Shown here: in pieces, positions 33,503-34,765 of the stretch | Position numbering within the stretch: position 1 is the stretch's first letter | Layout of the letters: each line of letters opens with the position of its first letter | NCBI GenBank assembly: GCA_003671075.1 | Contig: QWPT01000028.1 | Location: forward strand, 1 to 34,765 | Reading direction: 5' to 3' | DNA from: Planctomycetota bacterium | GTDB lineage: Bacteria > Planctomycetota > Phycisphaerae > Phycisphaerales > SM1A02 | DNA length: 34,765 nucleotides | The notes under the pieces: model-generated | The model's input: only the letters and a program-made list of their open reading frames with translations | Told to the model about the DNA's origin: nothing | The model's database searches: none | Program-made: the position numbers and the translations under genes

Positions 33503-34675
33503 ATGCCGCGCACCACCGGCAACTACCGCAACTCCACCGTCGCCGGCGAGACCGTGCGCGCGTTCGTTCCGGCCACCCTGCCCCCTGACGGTCCGCCGCT
33601 CCGCGTCGAGGGGCCCATCGACGCCGCCTGTGCGCGCGCCATGGCGGCCGTCGGCCGCCTGGAGGTCGCCGCGAGCCTCGTGCCAAGCACCGAGTGGTTC
33701 CTCTACGGCTTCGTCCGGAAGGAGGCGGTGCTGACCTCGCAGATCGAGGGCACCGAGGCCACCCTGCGCGACGTGCTGGAGTTCGAGGCGACCGACCGCA
33801 CCGCGCATGAGGACGACGTGGCGGAGGTCTGCAACTACGTCGAGGCGCTGACCTACGCGCGCCGCGAGCTTGCGAAGCCGAAGGGGCTGCCGCTGAGCGC
33901 GCGCCTGCTCTGCGAGGCGCACCGGCGTCTCATGCGGGATGCAGGCACCCGTCGCGGCGGCGACAAGAAGCCTGGCACGATCCGAACGAGCCAGAACTGG
34001 GTCGGAGGCACGCGGCCCGGAAACGCGCGCTTCGTGCCCCCTCCGGCCGATGCGGTGCCGGGGCTGCTCGCCGACCTCGACCGCTGGATCCACGGGCGCG
34101 ACCCGCTTCCGGCGCTCGTCAAGGCCGGGCTGGCGCACGTGCAGTTCGAGACGATCCACCCCTTCCTGGACGGCAACGGCCGGATCGGGCGCCTGCTCAT
34201 CACCCTGCTCCTCGAGCACTGGGGCGTGATGCGCTCGCCCATCCTGTACCTGAGCCACTCGTTCAAGCGCCACCAGCGCGAGTACTACGACCGGCTCTCG
34301 GCCGTGCGCACCGACGGCGACTGGGAGGGCTGGACCCGGTTCTACCTGGCGTGTGTCGACGAGGCCGCCGAGGACGGCGTCTCAGTCGCCCAGCGCATCT
34401 TCGCGCTCACGGCCAAGGACCGCGGCCGGCTCATGTCGCACACGGGCGCCACCGTGGCTGCGATCCACCTGCTCGACCTGCTGCCGTCGAACCCCATCGT
34501 GACGGTGCCGAGGGCCGCGGCGCTGCTGGGCGCCACCGCACCAACCGCGCGCAAGGCGGTCGAGGTGCTGGAAGAGATCGGCGTCCTGCACGAGACCAGC
34601 GGCAGGCAGCGCGACCGCGTCTACGCCTACCAGGCGTACCTGCAGGCACTCACGGCGGACGAGGGGCGCGGGTAG
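33503..34675 (+). CDS. Fic-family AMP-transferase (copy 2)
   Basis: Same 390-residue length as copy 1 with intact inhibitory motif (Glu82), HPFLDGNGRIGR motif and C-terminal winged helix. The only protein difference is near the C-terminus, Gly in place of Arg at residue 388 (DEGRG versus DERRG). One silent change (GCG to GCA) lies a few codons earlier. Downstream, the sequence runs after about 50 bp into a terminator at the window end. Confidence 0.92.
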   Translation: MPRTTGNYRNSTVAGETVRAFVPATLPPDGPPLRVEGPIDAACARAMAAVGRLEVAASLVPSTEWFLYGFVRKEAVLTSQIEGTEATLRDVLEFEATDRTAHEDDVAEVCNYVEALTYARRELAKPKGLPLSARLLCEAHRRLMRDAGTRRGGDKKPGTIRTSQNWVGGTRPGNARFVPPPADAVPGLLADLDRWIHGRDPLPALVKAGLAHVQFETIHPFLDGNGRIGRLLITLLLEHWGVMRSPILYLSHSFKRHQREYYDRLSAVRTDGDWEGWTRFYLACVDEAAEDGVSVAQRIFALTAKDRGRLMSHTGATVAAIHLLDLLPSNPIVTVPRAAALLGATAPTARKAVEVLEEIGVLHETSGRQRDRVYAYQAYLQALTADEGRG

Positions 34676-34724
34676 CGGGCCTCGGGTTTGAAGCCGGTTC
34701 GACCGGGGAGTTTGGAAGCGAAAC

Positions 34725-34756
34725 AAGGCCCGCCTCGAAGTCGAGGCGGGCCTTTT
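34725..34756 (+). terminator. Fic copy 2 terminator at window end
   Basis: AAGGCCCGCCTCGA pairs with TCGAGGCGGGCCTT around AG and is followed by TTCGTTGACTG to the last base. This is the third occurrence of the same hairpin and flank in the window. Confidence 0.88.
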
Positions 34757-34765
34757 CGTTGACTG

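Larger units (their letters stand above)
32517..34647 (+). repeat. 2.1-kb direct repeat, copy 2
   Basis: Second copy of 28480-30610 at offset 4,037 bp. It begins with the same GGGGGAG that ends the tRNA-Asn, but here preceded by unrelated sequence (TTTCGCT), so no tRNA is formed. It ends just before the Fic stop, after which the sequence differs from copy 1 and reaches a terminator instead of the GntR-linked region. Confidence 0.93.

Overview
The window looks like a whole assembly contig from a planctomycete, most likely of the Phycisphaerae type. I infer this from four things: a 23S rRNA gene that is not linked to 16S, a PilM-type operon with large glycine-rich proteins, CotH and cytochrome c/monooxygenase proteins that carry EF-hands, and very short mRNA leaders. 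The left edge is cut inside the 23S rRNA gene. The right edge stops at a terminator-plus-flank sequence that occurs two more times in the window. Both edges are repeats, where assemblies usually break.

Layout. 1-1870: 5' two-thirds of 23S rRNA on the minus strand, with its own promoter near 2189-2216 and no 16S, tRNA or protein gene in front. 2563-8401: a three-gene minus-strand operon headed by a PilM-PilN fusion and closed by a strong terminator. 8861-10294: a four-domain S1 RNA-binding protein. 10416-12110: a haem-containing chemoreceptor. 12276-13678: two divergent genes fired from overlapping -10 boxes. 13685-17164: a membrane protein, a small zinc-ribbon membrane protein and an M20 peptidase. 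17442-20904: an exported two-helix protein coupled to an ABC ATPase. 20991-23332: NAD kinase and seryl-tRNA synthetase. 23396-25840: CotH-kinase protein plus DUF4956 membrane protein. 25848-28278: a Tat-exported metallophosphoesterase and a cytochrome c/copper monooxygenase/EF-hand protein.

Accessory region, 28414-34765. It starts at a tRNA-Asn gene. A 2,131-bp block (28480-30610) begins inside the tRNA acceptor stem and recurs at 32517-34647 with no difference that I could see. Each copy holds the tRNA-type terminator, about 270 nt of hairpin-rich DNA, a 46-codon ORF, a small lipoprotein, a terminator, and a Fic-family AMP-transferase gene behind a promoter that is overlaid by a 22-bp palindrome. 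Between the copies sits a YtrA-type GntR regulator with a membrane protein. This duplicated Fic/lipoprotein module at a tRNA end is the most unusual part of the window.

A second window-wide theme is promoter placement. About nine genes have a TANNNT -10 box only 6-10 nt before the ATG, which predicts leaderless or near-leaderless mRNAs. Other genes (chemoreceptor, CotH protein, DUF4956 protein, Fic, middle pilus gene) carry Shine-Dalgarno sites. The identity of the two repeat copies was judged by eye and from the identical encoded proteins, not by alignment software.
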